Part shown: positions 5,862 to 12,184 of the stretch, piece by piece
How positions within the stretch are numbered: the first letter of the stretch is position 1
Layout of the letters: every line of letters begins with the position of its first letter
Assembly (NCBI GenBank): GCA_022827045.1
Contig: JAJDTQ010000196.1
Coordinates: 1-14,165 of the forward strand
From: Candidatus Binatia bacterium
GTDB lineage: Bacteria > Desulfobacterota_B > Binatia > UBA9968 > JAJDTQ01
Direction: 5' to 3'
DNA length: 14,165 nucleotides
The notes under the pieces: generated by a model
The model's database searches: none
What the model saw: only the letters and a program-made list of their open reading frames with translations
What the model was told of the DNA's origin: nothing
Position numbers and translations under genes: made by a program

Positions 5862-7370
5862 ATGCTGGAAGCCGCGTTTGACGGCCTGCTCGGCATCCTG
5901 ACCTGGCACTCCCTGGGCATGATGGCCCTGGGAGTGCTGATCGGGAGCCTGGTGGGGTTCCTGCCGGGCATCGGCGGCCCCACCACCCTGGCCATCATGC
6001 TTCCGTTCGTGATGACCATGCAGGACCCCTATCCGGTCATCGCGCTGCTGGTGGGCATGGACGCGGTGGGCAACACCGCCAGCGCCTTCCCTTCCATCCT
6101 CATCTCCATACCCGGCAGCTCGGGCTCCCAGGCCACGATCCTGGACGGCTATCCCCTGGCCAAGCAGGGGCAGGCCGCCCGGGCGTTGAGCGCATCCTTC
6201 GCGGCGTCGCTGCTGGGCGGGTTCGTGGGTGCCTTCGTCCTCGTGGCCTCCCTGCCGGTGTTGCGGCCCCTGGTGCTCACCTTCGGCTCGCCGGAATTCT
6301 TCGTGCTCACGCTGTGGGGTCTCACCATGGTGGCGGTGCTGAGCGGCAACGCACCCGTCAAGGGCATCATCGCCGGCATCATCGGCGTGCTGGTGGCCAC
6401 CATCGGCATGGACGTGAAGTCGGGAATCCCCCGGTTCGATTTCGATTACGACTATCTCTGGGACGGCATCAGCCTCATCATCGTCGCCCTAGGGCTGTTC
6501 GGCATCCCGGAGATCATCGACCTGGCGAGCCGCAAGACCAGCATCGCCGAGCACGAGGAACTGGGCAGCGGTTTCCTGCAGGGCATCAAGGACGTGTTCC
6601 GGCACTGGTGGCTTATGGTCCGGTCTTCGGCCATCGGCGCGTGGGTCGGTTTCCTGCCGGGCCTCGGCAGCTCGGTTGCCGACTGGTTCGCCTATGCCCA
6701 CGCGGTGCAGACCGAGAGGGACACCGGGGGCTTCGGCAAGGGAGACATCCGGGGGGTCATCGCGCCCGAGGCATCCAACAACGCCAAGGAAGGCGGCGGG
6801 TACATTCCCACCCTGGCCTTCGGCATCCCCGGCAGCACGTCCACCGCGTTGATCCTCACCGCCTTCGTGGCCGTGGGCATCAAGCCCGGCCCCGACATGC
6901 TGACCTCGCAGCTCGACCTCACCTTCGCGGTGATCTGGACCCTGGTCATCGGCAACGTCATCGCGGTGGCGATGTGCGGCGCCCTCGCCAAGCCCATGGC
7001 ACGGGCATGTTTCATGCCCTTCCACAGCATCGTGCCGCTGGTGGCGGTGTTCGTCTTCATCGGCGCCTTCGCCGCCAACTTCAGCGTCAACGACCTGCGG
7101 GCGCTGCTGGTGTTCTCGCTGCTGGGCTTCATGATGCGGCGGCACGGGTGGCCGCGCCCGCCGCTGCTCCTGGGAGTAGTGCCGGGCACCAAGATGGAGA
7201 CCTACCTGTGGCTCTCCTACACCCGCTACGGGTTCGAATGGCTCCTGCGGCCAGCCGTCATCATCCTGTTCGTCCTGGTGGCGGCGTCGCTGTGCTACCC
7301 CATGCTCAAGGGGCGGCGCGAGCGCCGGCAAGCCGCCGTCGCGGCGGGCGAGACATCGGGGGAGACATGA
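5862..7370 (+). CDS. tctA: Tripartite tricarboxylate transporter large membrane subunit (TctA)
   Basis: A 502-residue polytopic inner-membrane protein with about a dozen hydrophobic segments. It has the duplicated TctA signature: GSLVGFLPGIGGPTTLAIML near residues 28-47 and the second-half equivalent GFLPGLGSSVADWFAYAHA from about 263. Conserved NTASAFPSILISIPGSSGS and the APEASNNAKEGGGYIP then LAFGIPGSTSTA segments (from about 301) mark the substrate path. The ATG at 5862 has no recognisable Shine-Dalgarno sequence. An in-frame stop lies 33 bases upstream and no other start codon intervenes, so this start stands and translation may depend on coupling to tctC 41 bases before. Its stop overlaps the tctB start by four bases (ATGA). 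Length and motifs are complete, with no sign of damage. Confidence 0.96.
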   Translation: MLEAAFDGLLGILTWHSLGMMALGVLIGSLVGFLPGIGGPTTLAIMLPFVMTMQDPYPVIALLVGMDAVGNTASAFPSILISIPGSSGSQATILDGYPLAKQGQAARALSASFAASLLGGFVGAFVLVASLPVLRPLVLTFGSPEFFVLTLWGLTMVAVLSGNAPVKGIIAGIIGVLVATIGMDVKSGIPRFDFDYDYLWDGISLIIVALGLFGIPEIIDLASRKTSIAEHEELGSGFLQGIKDVFRHWWLMVRSSAIGAWVGFLPGLGSSVADWFAYAHAVQTERDTGGFGKGDIRGVIAPEASNNAKEGGGYIPTLAFGIPGSTSTALILTAFVAVGIKPGPDMLTSQLDLTFAVIWTLVIGNVIAVAMCGALAKPMARACFMPFHSIVPLVAVFVFIGAFAANFSVNDLRALLVFSLLGFMMRRHGWPRPPLLLGVVPGTKMETYLWLSYTRYGFEWLLRPAVIILFVLVAASLCYPMLKGRRERRQAAVAAGETSGET

Positions 7371-7849
7371 ACGGCGACAGACGGCTTCACTACGAGGGCA
7401 TTCTCTTCACCCTGGCCGAGGGGCTGGTGCTGCTCTGGGCGCTCCGCGTCGCCCACGACTGGGACGAGTTGCGGGCATCCATCATCATTTTCGTTCTGGG
7501 CGGCATCGGCGTGTGCCTGGCCGCGGTCCAGGTCGTGATGGACTTGCGCCCGAGGCACGGCGAAGAGCAGGCAGGAGGCATCCACATGGATGCCCCGGTG
7601 CTTCAGTCAGGGAACCGCTGGGGCAATATTGAGATCTGGGCCTGGATCCTGGGCTTCTACGCCGCCATCCGGATCATCGGGTTCCCCGCGACGGTCCCGT
7701 TGTTCGTGTTCGGATATGCCAAGACCTATGGCGGAAGCTGGCTCCTGTCCGGCCTCCTGGCCGCTCTGGCCTGGGGTTTCGTATACGGCGTCTTCGAGCA
7801 CATCCTGCACGTGCCCTGGCCGGAGCCGTGGCTGTGGGGGGCCGGTTGA
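7367..7849 (+). CDS. tctB: Tripartite tricarboxylate transporter small membrane subunit (TctB)
   Basis: A 160-residue membrane protein with four predicted helices at about residues 11-28, 37-59, 88-112 and 124-147, split by a hydrophilic loop (60-86). This is the normal TctB layout. The second half, with GFPATVPLFVFGYAKTYGG, matches the loosely conserved family core. The start ATG overlaps the tctA stop (ATGA), and GGGGGAG directly upstream serves as ribosome site. TctB has no known catalytic residues; it partners TctA in the membrane. The order C-A-B here differs from the classical tctCBA order of Salmonella. It is the last gene of the operon, facing the convergent dehydrogenase. Confidence 0.9.
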   Translation: MNGDRRLHYEGILFTLAEGLVLLWALRVAHDWDELRASIIIFVLGGIGVCLAAVQVVMDLRPRHGEEQAGGIHMDAPVLQSGNRWGNIEIWAWILGFYAAIRIIGFPATVPLFVFGYAKTYGGSWLLSGLLAALAWGFVYGVFEHILHVPWPEPWLWGAG

Positions 7850-7915
7850 GTGCTGTGCGGCACGCTGCCGTACGGCGGACCGTAGAGGCGACCGGCCGAT
7901 CACCCCTACCCCGTT
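7850..7915. terminator. Short convergent spacer with overlapping small hairpins
   Basis: This 66-base spacer lies between the 3' ends of tctB and the convergent dehydrogenase. It contains CGGCA-CGC-TGCCG (7858-7870), the palindrome GCCGTACGGC (7867-7876), and TACGG-CGGA-CCGTA (7871-7884), which overlap and so compete. The stems are short and lack a U-run. A shared bidirectional terminator is plausible by position but weak by structure. Confidence 0.3.
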
Positions 7916-8719
7916 TCAGCCCTGCCTCAAGTTGATCACCGACGTCACCCCGCGACCCGCGTCGGTATGGATCACCTCGCCGGTCATGATGCGGGACTGG
8001 GACGAAGCCAGCAGCACGTAGGCGGCGGCGTGGTCCTCCGGGACCACGGCGACCTCGAGGAGGTTGTTCGCGAGCCCCGCCGGCGGCCGGGGAGCGCCGA
8101 AGACGTCGTCGCCTCCTGCACCCGGGGCCAGGGACGGCGCCGCGCGCAGGCCTGTGGCGGTGCCGGACGGCGCCACCCCGTTCACCCGGACCGTGGGCGC
8201 CAGCTCGTTGGCCAGCTGCCGCACCAGGCCCAGCGCGGCGTGCTTGGAGGCGACGTACAGGGTCCCACCGCTCACGTAGTAGGACGACGTGGACAGCGTG
8301 AACACCATGTTGCCGCGGGTCTTCATCAACTCGGGGATGGCGGCCTTGGCGCCCATGAAATAGCCCTTGACGTTGACCCCGAGGACTTCCTCGTAGCCCT
8401 GCTCCAGCTCTTCGTCCGAAAGCTCCGCCAGCGGCCGCCTGGCGTCGTGGATGCCGGCGTTGCCGACGAAGACGGTGAGCTTGCCGAACTCCGACACCGC
8501 CGCGGCCACCGCCCGGCGGTTGTCCTCCAGGCTCCGCACGTCGCCGGAAACTACGGCCACGTTGTCGCCTATATCGTCCTTCAGCGCGGCCAGCCGCTCC
8601 CCGGACATGTCGAAGGCCACCACCTTGGCGCCCTCCTCCACAAAACGCGCCACCACCGCCCTGCCGATTCCCGAACCGGACCCGGTCACGACCGCCACCT
8701 CGTTTTCGAGCCATTGCAT
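7916..8719 (-). CDS. NAD-dependent short-chain dehydrogenase, cis-dihydrodiol dehydrogenase (BphB)-like
   Basis: A 267-residue classical SDR. The nucleotide site is GSGSGIG (13-19), with D37 at the end of the second strand pointing to NAD rather than NADP, and the active site has S143, Y155 and K159 (YVASK). Overall it resembles biphenyl cis-dihydrodiol dehydrogenase more than generic SDRs: GDNVAVVSGDVRSLEDN, NAGIHDARRPLAEL, then VNVKGY, RGNMVFTLS, and LANELAPTVRVNGVAPSGT all have direct BphB counterparts, and Tyr155/Lys159 have the same numbers. Such enzymes re-aromatise cis-diols to catechols. GGAGGT seven bases before ATG 8719 fixes the start; the frame stays open to 8857, but that extension would overlap the divergent gene and lacks family similarity. 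No Rieske ring-hydroxylating dioxygenase is in view, so the substrate may be another cyclic alcohol. Confidence 0.85.
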   Translation of the reverse strand: MQWLENEVAVVTGSGSGIGRAVVARFVEEGAKVVAFDMSGERLAALKDDIGDNVAVVSGDVRSLEDNRRAVAAAVSEFGKLTVFVGNAGIHDARRPLAELSDEELEQGYEEVLGVNVKGYFMGAKAAIPELMKTRGNMVFTLSTSSYYVSGGTLYVASKHAALGLVRQLANELAPTVRVNGVAPSGTATGLRAAPSLAPGAGGDDVFGAPRPPAGLANNLLEVAVVPEDHAAAYVLLASSQSRIMTGEVIHTDAGRGVTSVINLRQG

Positions 8720-8786
8720 GGACGTTACCTCCTTGATGGTGGCTGTAACATACCAATCACCGGCCCGGTTCGGAACCCGATGAACC

Positions 8787-8816
8787 TTGACACCTCTACG
8801 GGCGCGGGGATAGAGT
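8787..8816 (+). promoter_or_regulatory. Putative sigma-70 promoter for the NicX-like/TauD operon
   Basis: TTGACA (8787-8792) is a perfect -35 box, and TAGAGT (8811-8816, four of six matches) lies 18 bases downstream. A transcript would begin near 8823, giving a very short leader before ATG 8839. It lies inside the 119-base spacer between divergent genes, where promoters are expected. Confidence 0.5.
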
Positions 8817-8838
8817 CGGTTGAGCGGACGGTACGTCC

Positions 8839-9876
8839 ATGACGGTACGATTTCCAACCACCGGGGCGATCGCGGGCGACCTCTACGGCATGGTGCTACG
8901 CGAGCTGACGCTGTGCAAGGCGATGTCCGACGAAACCATCGTCGTCTTCACCGACACCCGCACCAACGCCAACTACGCCGCCGCCTTCCTGGCCGCCGCC
9001 AAGGAACTGGCCGCCAGCGCGTTCGAGATCAAGATCCCGCTGCTGCCCGGCACTGCCGGGGGCGACACCGACGTGGCGCCGGTGGTGGAGATCCTCAAGA
9101 GCGCTCACCTGGTGGTGGACCTCACCACCGGCGGCGTCCTCTACCTCTACAGCAAGAGATTGGCGGACGTGCTGTCCGGCGGCACCCGGGTGCTCCAGGT
9201 GCGCGGCACCGAGGACCAGCTCCGGCGCTGCTTTCCGGACGAGGCCGTGCGGCAGCGGACCCTGAACGGCGCGCAGAAACTGGAGGACGCCGGCGAGATA
9301 CGGGTCACCACCGACACCGGCACCGACCTCTCCATGCGCAAGGACGGCCGCCGCGGGGTCACGCAGTACGGCATCAGCGACGTGCCCGGACGCTGGGACA
9401 GTTGGCCCTCGGGCTTCCTCTACTGCGCGCCGCTGGAGGACAGCGCCAACGGCACGCTCATGCTCGACCCCGGGGACCTGCTGGTGATGCTGGGCCGCTA
9501 CGTGCAGGAGCCGGTGCGCATCGAGGTGAAGGACGGGCTCATCACGGCCGTCGAGGGCGGCGTGGACGCCATCCTGCTCAAGGAGCACCTGGAGCAGTCG
9601 GGGGACCCCGAGGCCTTCATCATCTCGCACATCGGCTGGGGCACGGACTCGCGGGCGCGTTGGGTGGAAGTAGCGCAGCGCGGCACCGAGGAGGGCGCGC
9701 GCGACGCCCGCTCCACCTACGGCAACGTGCAGATCGCCTTCGGCGCCAACTACGCCCTGGGCGGAAAGAACACCACGCTGGCCCACGAGGACCTGATCCT
9801 GCGCCGGGCCGCGTTCCATCTCGACGGAGAGATGATCGTCGACGACGGCCGGATCATCCCCGAAGAGCTGAGGTGA
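8839..9876 (+). CDS. NicX-like non-heme Fe(II) ring-cleaving dioxygenase (2,5-dihydroxypyridine dioxygenase family)
   Basis: A 345-residue protein of the aminopeptidase-T-like fold that includes NicX, the enzyme that opens 2,5-dihydroxypyridine to N-formylmaleamate. The second half follows the NicX pattern closely: TQYGISDVPGRWDSWPSGF (175-193), SHIGWG (263-268), RDARSTYGN (288-296), GGKNTTLAHED (308-318). The metal ligands H264, H316 and D318 correspond to His265, His318 and Asp320 as I recall for NicX, and R291 matches the conserved Arg. By alignment from memory, the position of NicX His105, reported as functionally important, is a tyrosine here (Y104), so a different substrate is possible. 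The ribosome site is poor (GGACGG 8-9 bases upstream), but the short spacer to the divergent gene leaves little room for another start. It is co-directional with two TauD-type genes at 43 and 20 bases. An M29 peptidase role is less likely given the NicX-specific motifs. Confidence 0.82.
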   Translation: MTVRFPTTGAIAGDLYGMVLRELTLCKAMSDETIVVFTDTRTNANYAAAFLAAAKELAASAFEIKIPLLPGTAGGDTDVAPVVEILKSAHLVVDLTTGGVLYLYSKRLADVLSGGTRVLQVRGTEDQLRRCFPDEAVRQRTLNGAQKLEDAGEIRVTTDTGTDLSMRKDGRRGVTQYGISDVPGRWDSWPSGFLYCAPLEDSANGTLMLDPGDLLVMLGRYVQEPVRIEVKDGLITAVEGGVDAILLKEHLEQSGDPEAFIISHIGWGTDSRARWVEVAQRGTEEGARDARSTYGNVQIAFGANYALGGKNTTLAHEDLILRRAAFHLDGEMIVDDGRIIPEELR

Positions 9877-9919
9877 CGGCTGTAGGCCGGAACGCCGTCG
9901 ACACTGCAGGAGGAACCCC

Positions 9920-10774
9920 ATGAGCCTGACCGTAAAGCCCGTCTGCCCCGCCGTCGGCGCCGAGATCGAGGGCCTGGACCTGCGCGAGCCGCTGACCGAG
10001 GAGGCCCGCGAACAGATCCTGGACGCTTTTCACGAGTACGTGCTGCTGCTGTTCCGGGGGCAGGACCTGACCGAGGACCAGCAGACGGCTTTCGCCACCA
10101 CCTTCGGCGAGCTGGGCAAGCGCACCGTGGGAGCCCGTTTCGTCAAGTCCCCGAAGGACACCTACGCCAACCCGGTGATGATGGTCACCAACCGCAGCGA
10201 CGACGGGCCCACGGGCAACACCGCCTCATTCGGCGACGGCGAGATGTGGTTCCACCACGACACCTGCTTCTACCCGGTGCCCAACATCGTCACCATGCTC
10301 TACGGCATGGAGGTCACCACAAGCGGGGGACTCACGCGCATCGCCAACATGTACCTGGCCTATGACAACATTCCCCGCGAGCTGCGCGACCGGCTGGAGG
10401 GACGCACCGTCCTGCAGGTGTACGACTACAACCGCTACCGCATCGACCCCAACGTCGATATGGCGGGGGCTCGCAGCCACCCACAGCCCATCTTCATCAC
10501 GCACCCGGTCACGGGCAGGAAGGCCCTTTACGTGAACCGCACCATGACCGCGCACATCGAGGGCATGGACAAGGACGAGAGCGACGCCATCCTGGACCAA
10601 CTGTTCGACATCGCCGAGGACGACCGCATCGTCTACGACCACGAGTGGCGGGTAGGCGATCTCCTCATGTGGGACAACCGCTGCTCCACCCACGCGCGCA
10701 CGGACTTCCCCGCCGAGGAGGCGCGGATCCTGCGGCGCTGCACGGTGGCCGGGAAGGAGCCAGTTCACGCGTAG
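9920..10774 (+). CDS. TauD/TfdA-type Fe(II)/2-oxoglutarate-dependent dioxygenase, first of a tandem pair
   Basis: A 284-residue soluble enzyme of the TauD/TfdA family, which couples 2-oxoglutarate decarboxylation to substrate hydroxylation. The facial triad is H112-x-D114 (WFHHDTCF) and H258 (CSTHAR). R269, 11 residues after the distal His, matches the 2-oxoglutarate-binding Arg of TauD (His255 to Arg266). The N-terminus, with GAEIEGLDLREPL and then LLFRGQDLTEDQQ, is standard for the family, and the length is normal. AGGAGG lies six bases before the ATG. The next gene encodes a close paralogue. Known family substrates include taurine, sulfate esters, phenoxyacetates and other carboxylates. 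No sulfonate genes are present nearby, so the naming should not imply taurine use. Confidence 0.93.
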   Translation: MSLTVKPVCPAVGAEIEGLDLREPLTEEAREQILDAFHEYVLLLFRGQDLTEDQQTAFATTFGELGKRTVGARFVKSPKDTYANPVMMVTNRSDDGPTGNTASFGDGEMWFHHDTCFYPVPNIVTMLYGMEVTTSGGLTRIANMYLAYDNIPRELRDRLEGRTVLQVYDYNRYRIDPNVDMAGARSHPQPIFITHPVTGRKALYVNRTMTAHIEGMDKDESDAILDQLFDIAEDDRIVYDHEWRVGDLLMWDNRCSTHARTDFPAEEARILRRCTVAGKEPVHA

Positions 10775-10794
10775 CCGATTTGGAGGGCAATGAC

Positions 10795-11652
10795 ATGAGC
10801 TTGAACACAAGACCGCTTTCACCGGCCCTGGGAGTGGAGATTCTCGGACTGGACGTGAGCGAGCCGCTGGATGAGAAGGTCCGGGACGAAATCCTCGCGG
10901 AGTTCTACCAGCACGTCGCACTGCTGTTCCGCGGCCAGAACCTCACGGTGGAACAGCAGAACCGCTTCACCACCACCTTCGGCGACATCGGCAAGCGCAC
11001 CATCGGCCCCCGTCTTCGCAAATCCGCGGACGACATCTACACCACGCCGGTGATGGTGGTCAGCAACATCAAGGAGAACGGCAAGCCGCTGGAAGGGTCC
11101 TCGGCCAACGGCGACAGGGAGATGGGCTTCCACCAGGACACCGCTTTTCACGAGATACCCGACCACGTCACCATCCTGTACGGCATCGAGGTGTCGTCCC
11201 ACGGCGGCCATACCATGGTGACCAACCAGCATGCCGCCTACGACAGTGTCCCGGCCGACCTCAAGACGAAGCTGGAGGGGTGCAAGGTATTGCAAGTCTA
11301 CGATTACCAGCGGCACACCGTGGGTCCCGACCTCGACCTGAGCGGCGCCCGCTACTACATGCAGCCCATCTTCATCACCCACCCGGTGACGGGCCGCAAG
11401 GCGCTGTACGTGAACCGCATGATGTCCGTCCACATCGAGGGCATGAACCGGGCCGAGAGCGACGCCATCCTGAGCGACCTGTTCGACATCACCGAGGACC
11501 CCAGCTTCAGGTACGAGCACACCTGGGAAGTAGGCGACCTGTTGATGTGGGACAACTACTGCTCCATCCACGCGCGCACGTTCTACCCGGACAGCGAGCG
11601 GCGGCTGCTGCGGCGCACCACCGTGGCCGGCAAGGGCCAGCTGGAGGCGTGA
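10795..11652 (+). CDS. TauD/TfdA-type Fe(II)/2-oxoglutarate-dependent dioxygenase, second of a tandem pair
   Basis: A 285-residue paralogue of the preceding gene with an intact active site: H113-x-D115 (GFHQDTAF), H259 (CSIHAR) and R270 for 2-oxoglutarate. The two proteins share long identical stretches such as PIFITHPVTGRKALYVNR, and by eye well over half of the C-terminal residues. They differ around the HxD motif and between residues 91 and 110, the region that shapes the substrate pocket in TauD. GGAGGG seven bases upstream sets the start at 10795; the frame is open further upstream, but that part overlaps the first TauD gene. The spacing of 20 bases and the matching order suggest a tandem duplication with divergence for two substrates or two successive oxidations. 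It ends six bases from the convergent VOC gene. Confidence 0.93.
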   Translation: MSLNTRPLSPALGVEILGLDVSEPLDEKVRDEILAEFYQHVALLFRGQNLTVEQQNRFTTTFGDIGKRTIGPRLRKSADDIYTTPVMVVSNIKENGKPLEGSSANGDREMGFHQDTAFHEIPDHVTILYGIEVSSHGGHTMVTNQHAAYDSVPADLKTKLEGCKVLQVYDYQRHTVGPDLDLSGARYYMQPIFITHPVTGRKALYVNRMMSVHIEGMNRAESDAILSDLFDITEDPSFRYEHTWEVGDLLMWDNYCSIHARTFYPDSERRLLRRTTVAGKGQLEA

Positions 11653-11658
11653 GAAGGC

Positions 11659-12051
11659 CTACAGTCCCGTCTTGACCTCGATCTGGTTGCCGTCCGGGTC
11701 GAGGATGTACTGCGAGTCGCTCCTTCCGGTGGCGCCGGTGCGCGGCACCACTCCGCCCTCGAGCTTCACTCCCATGGCCTCCACGCGCTCTAGAATCTCC
11801 CGGAACTCCGGGTCGGTGAAGGTCAGGCAGAAATGGTCCACGCCGCCGTGCTCCTCCGCGCTGCGCGCGCGGAACGACGGCTCGTAAAGCAGGAAGATGA
11901 TGCTCCCGCCCACCTCCATGGCGGCCGCCTCCACGTTGCTTCGCCCGAGCATGCGGCGGTCCACCATCTCGAAGCCGAAGAGATCGCTGTAGAACCGGAT
12001 AGAGCGGTCGAGGTCGGTTACCTTGACCCCGACGTGGTCGAGTAGCGGCAT
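11659..12051 (-). CDS. VOC-superfamily (glyoxalase/bleomycin-resistance-like) metalloprotein
   Basis: A 130-residue protein with two beta-alpha-beta-beta-beta modules. Four likely metal ligands are visible: H6 (LDHVGVKV), E57 (LLYEPS), H73 (DHFCLTF) and E125 (NQIEVKT). The set is close in number to the His5/Glu56/His74/Glu122 ligands I recall for E. coli glyoxalase I. LDPDGNQIEV near the end is a standard VOC ending. The family covers glyoxalases, epimerases, extradiol dioxygenases and resistance proteins, so function stays open; the four-ligand set argues for isomerase or lyase chemistry over a two-His-one-carboxylate dioxygenase. GGAGGT six bases before ATG 12051 sets the start; the frame extends nine codons further up without a ribosome site. 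It converges on the second TauD gene with only six bases between, so the two transcripts must overlap. Confidence 0.87.
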   Translation of the reverse strand: MPLLDHVGVKVTDLDRSIRFYSDLFGFEMVDRRMLGRSNVEAAAMEVGGSIIFLLYEPSFRARSAEEHGGVDHFCLTFTDPEFREILERVEAMGVKLEGGVVPRTGATGRSDSQYILDPDGNQIEVKTGL

Positions 12052-12109
12052 CGCGCACCTCCTTGTCAGATAGGGCATCTATACCGCGAAGAAACGGTGA
12101 AGGGTATGG

Positions 12110-12152
12110 GAAGCCGCCACGGCTTCATGAGTGCCGCGGGATCGGGTAGACT
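12110..12152 (+). promoter_or_regulatory. Palindrome overlapping a possible glnS promoter
   Basis: GAAGCCG (12110-12116) and CGGCTTC (12120-12126) form a perfect inverted repeat around CCA. It touches TTCATG (12124-12129, a weak -35 box) that lies 17 bases before TAGACT (12147-12152, four of six for a -10 box). A transcript would begin near 12160, 25 bases before the glnS start. The layout would suit an operator, but both boxes are weak. Confidence 0.3.
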
Positions 12153-12184
12153 ACCAACAATCCTGTAGAGACCCCTTCAACCCC

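Noticed and set aside
7916..8857. Longer 313-residue version of the short-chain dehydrogenase
   Set aside because: The extra 46 residues precede the normal SDR N-terminus, overlap the divergent NicX-like gene start, and lack a ribosome site, whereas ATG 8719 has a strong GGAGGT.
8839..11652. Assignment of this operon to the nicotinate (nic) degradation pathway
   Set aside because: Only the NicX-like gene fits. The deformylase, amidase and isomerase partners are absent, TauD-type genes are not part of that pathway, and a pocket residue appears changed.
9920..11652. Taurine or sulfonate use by the TauD-type pair
   Set aside because: No sulfonate transporter or flavin monooxygenase is nearby, and the family covers many other substrates. 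Only the fold and active site are supported.
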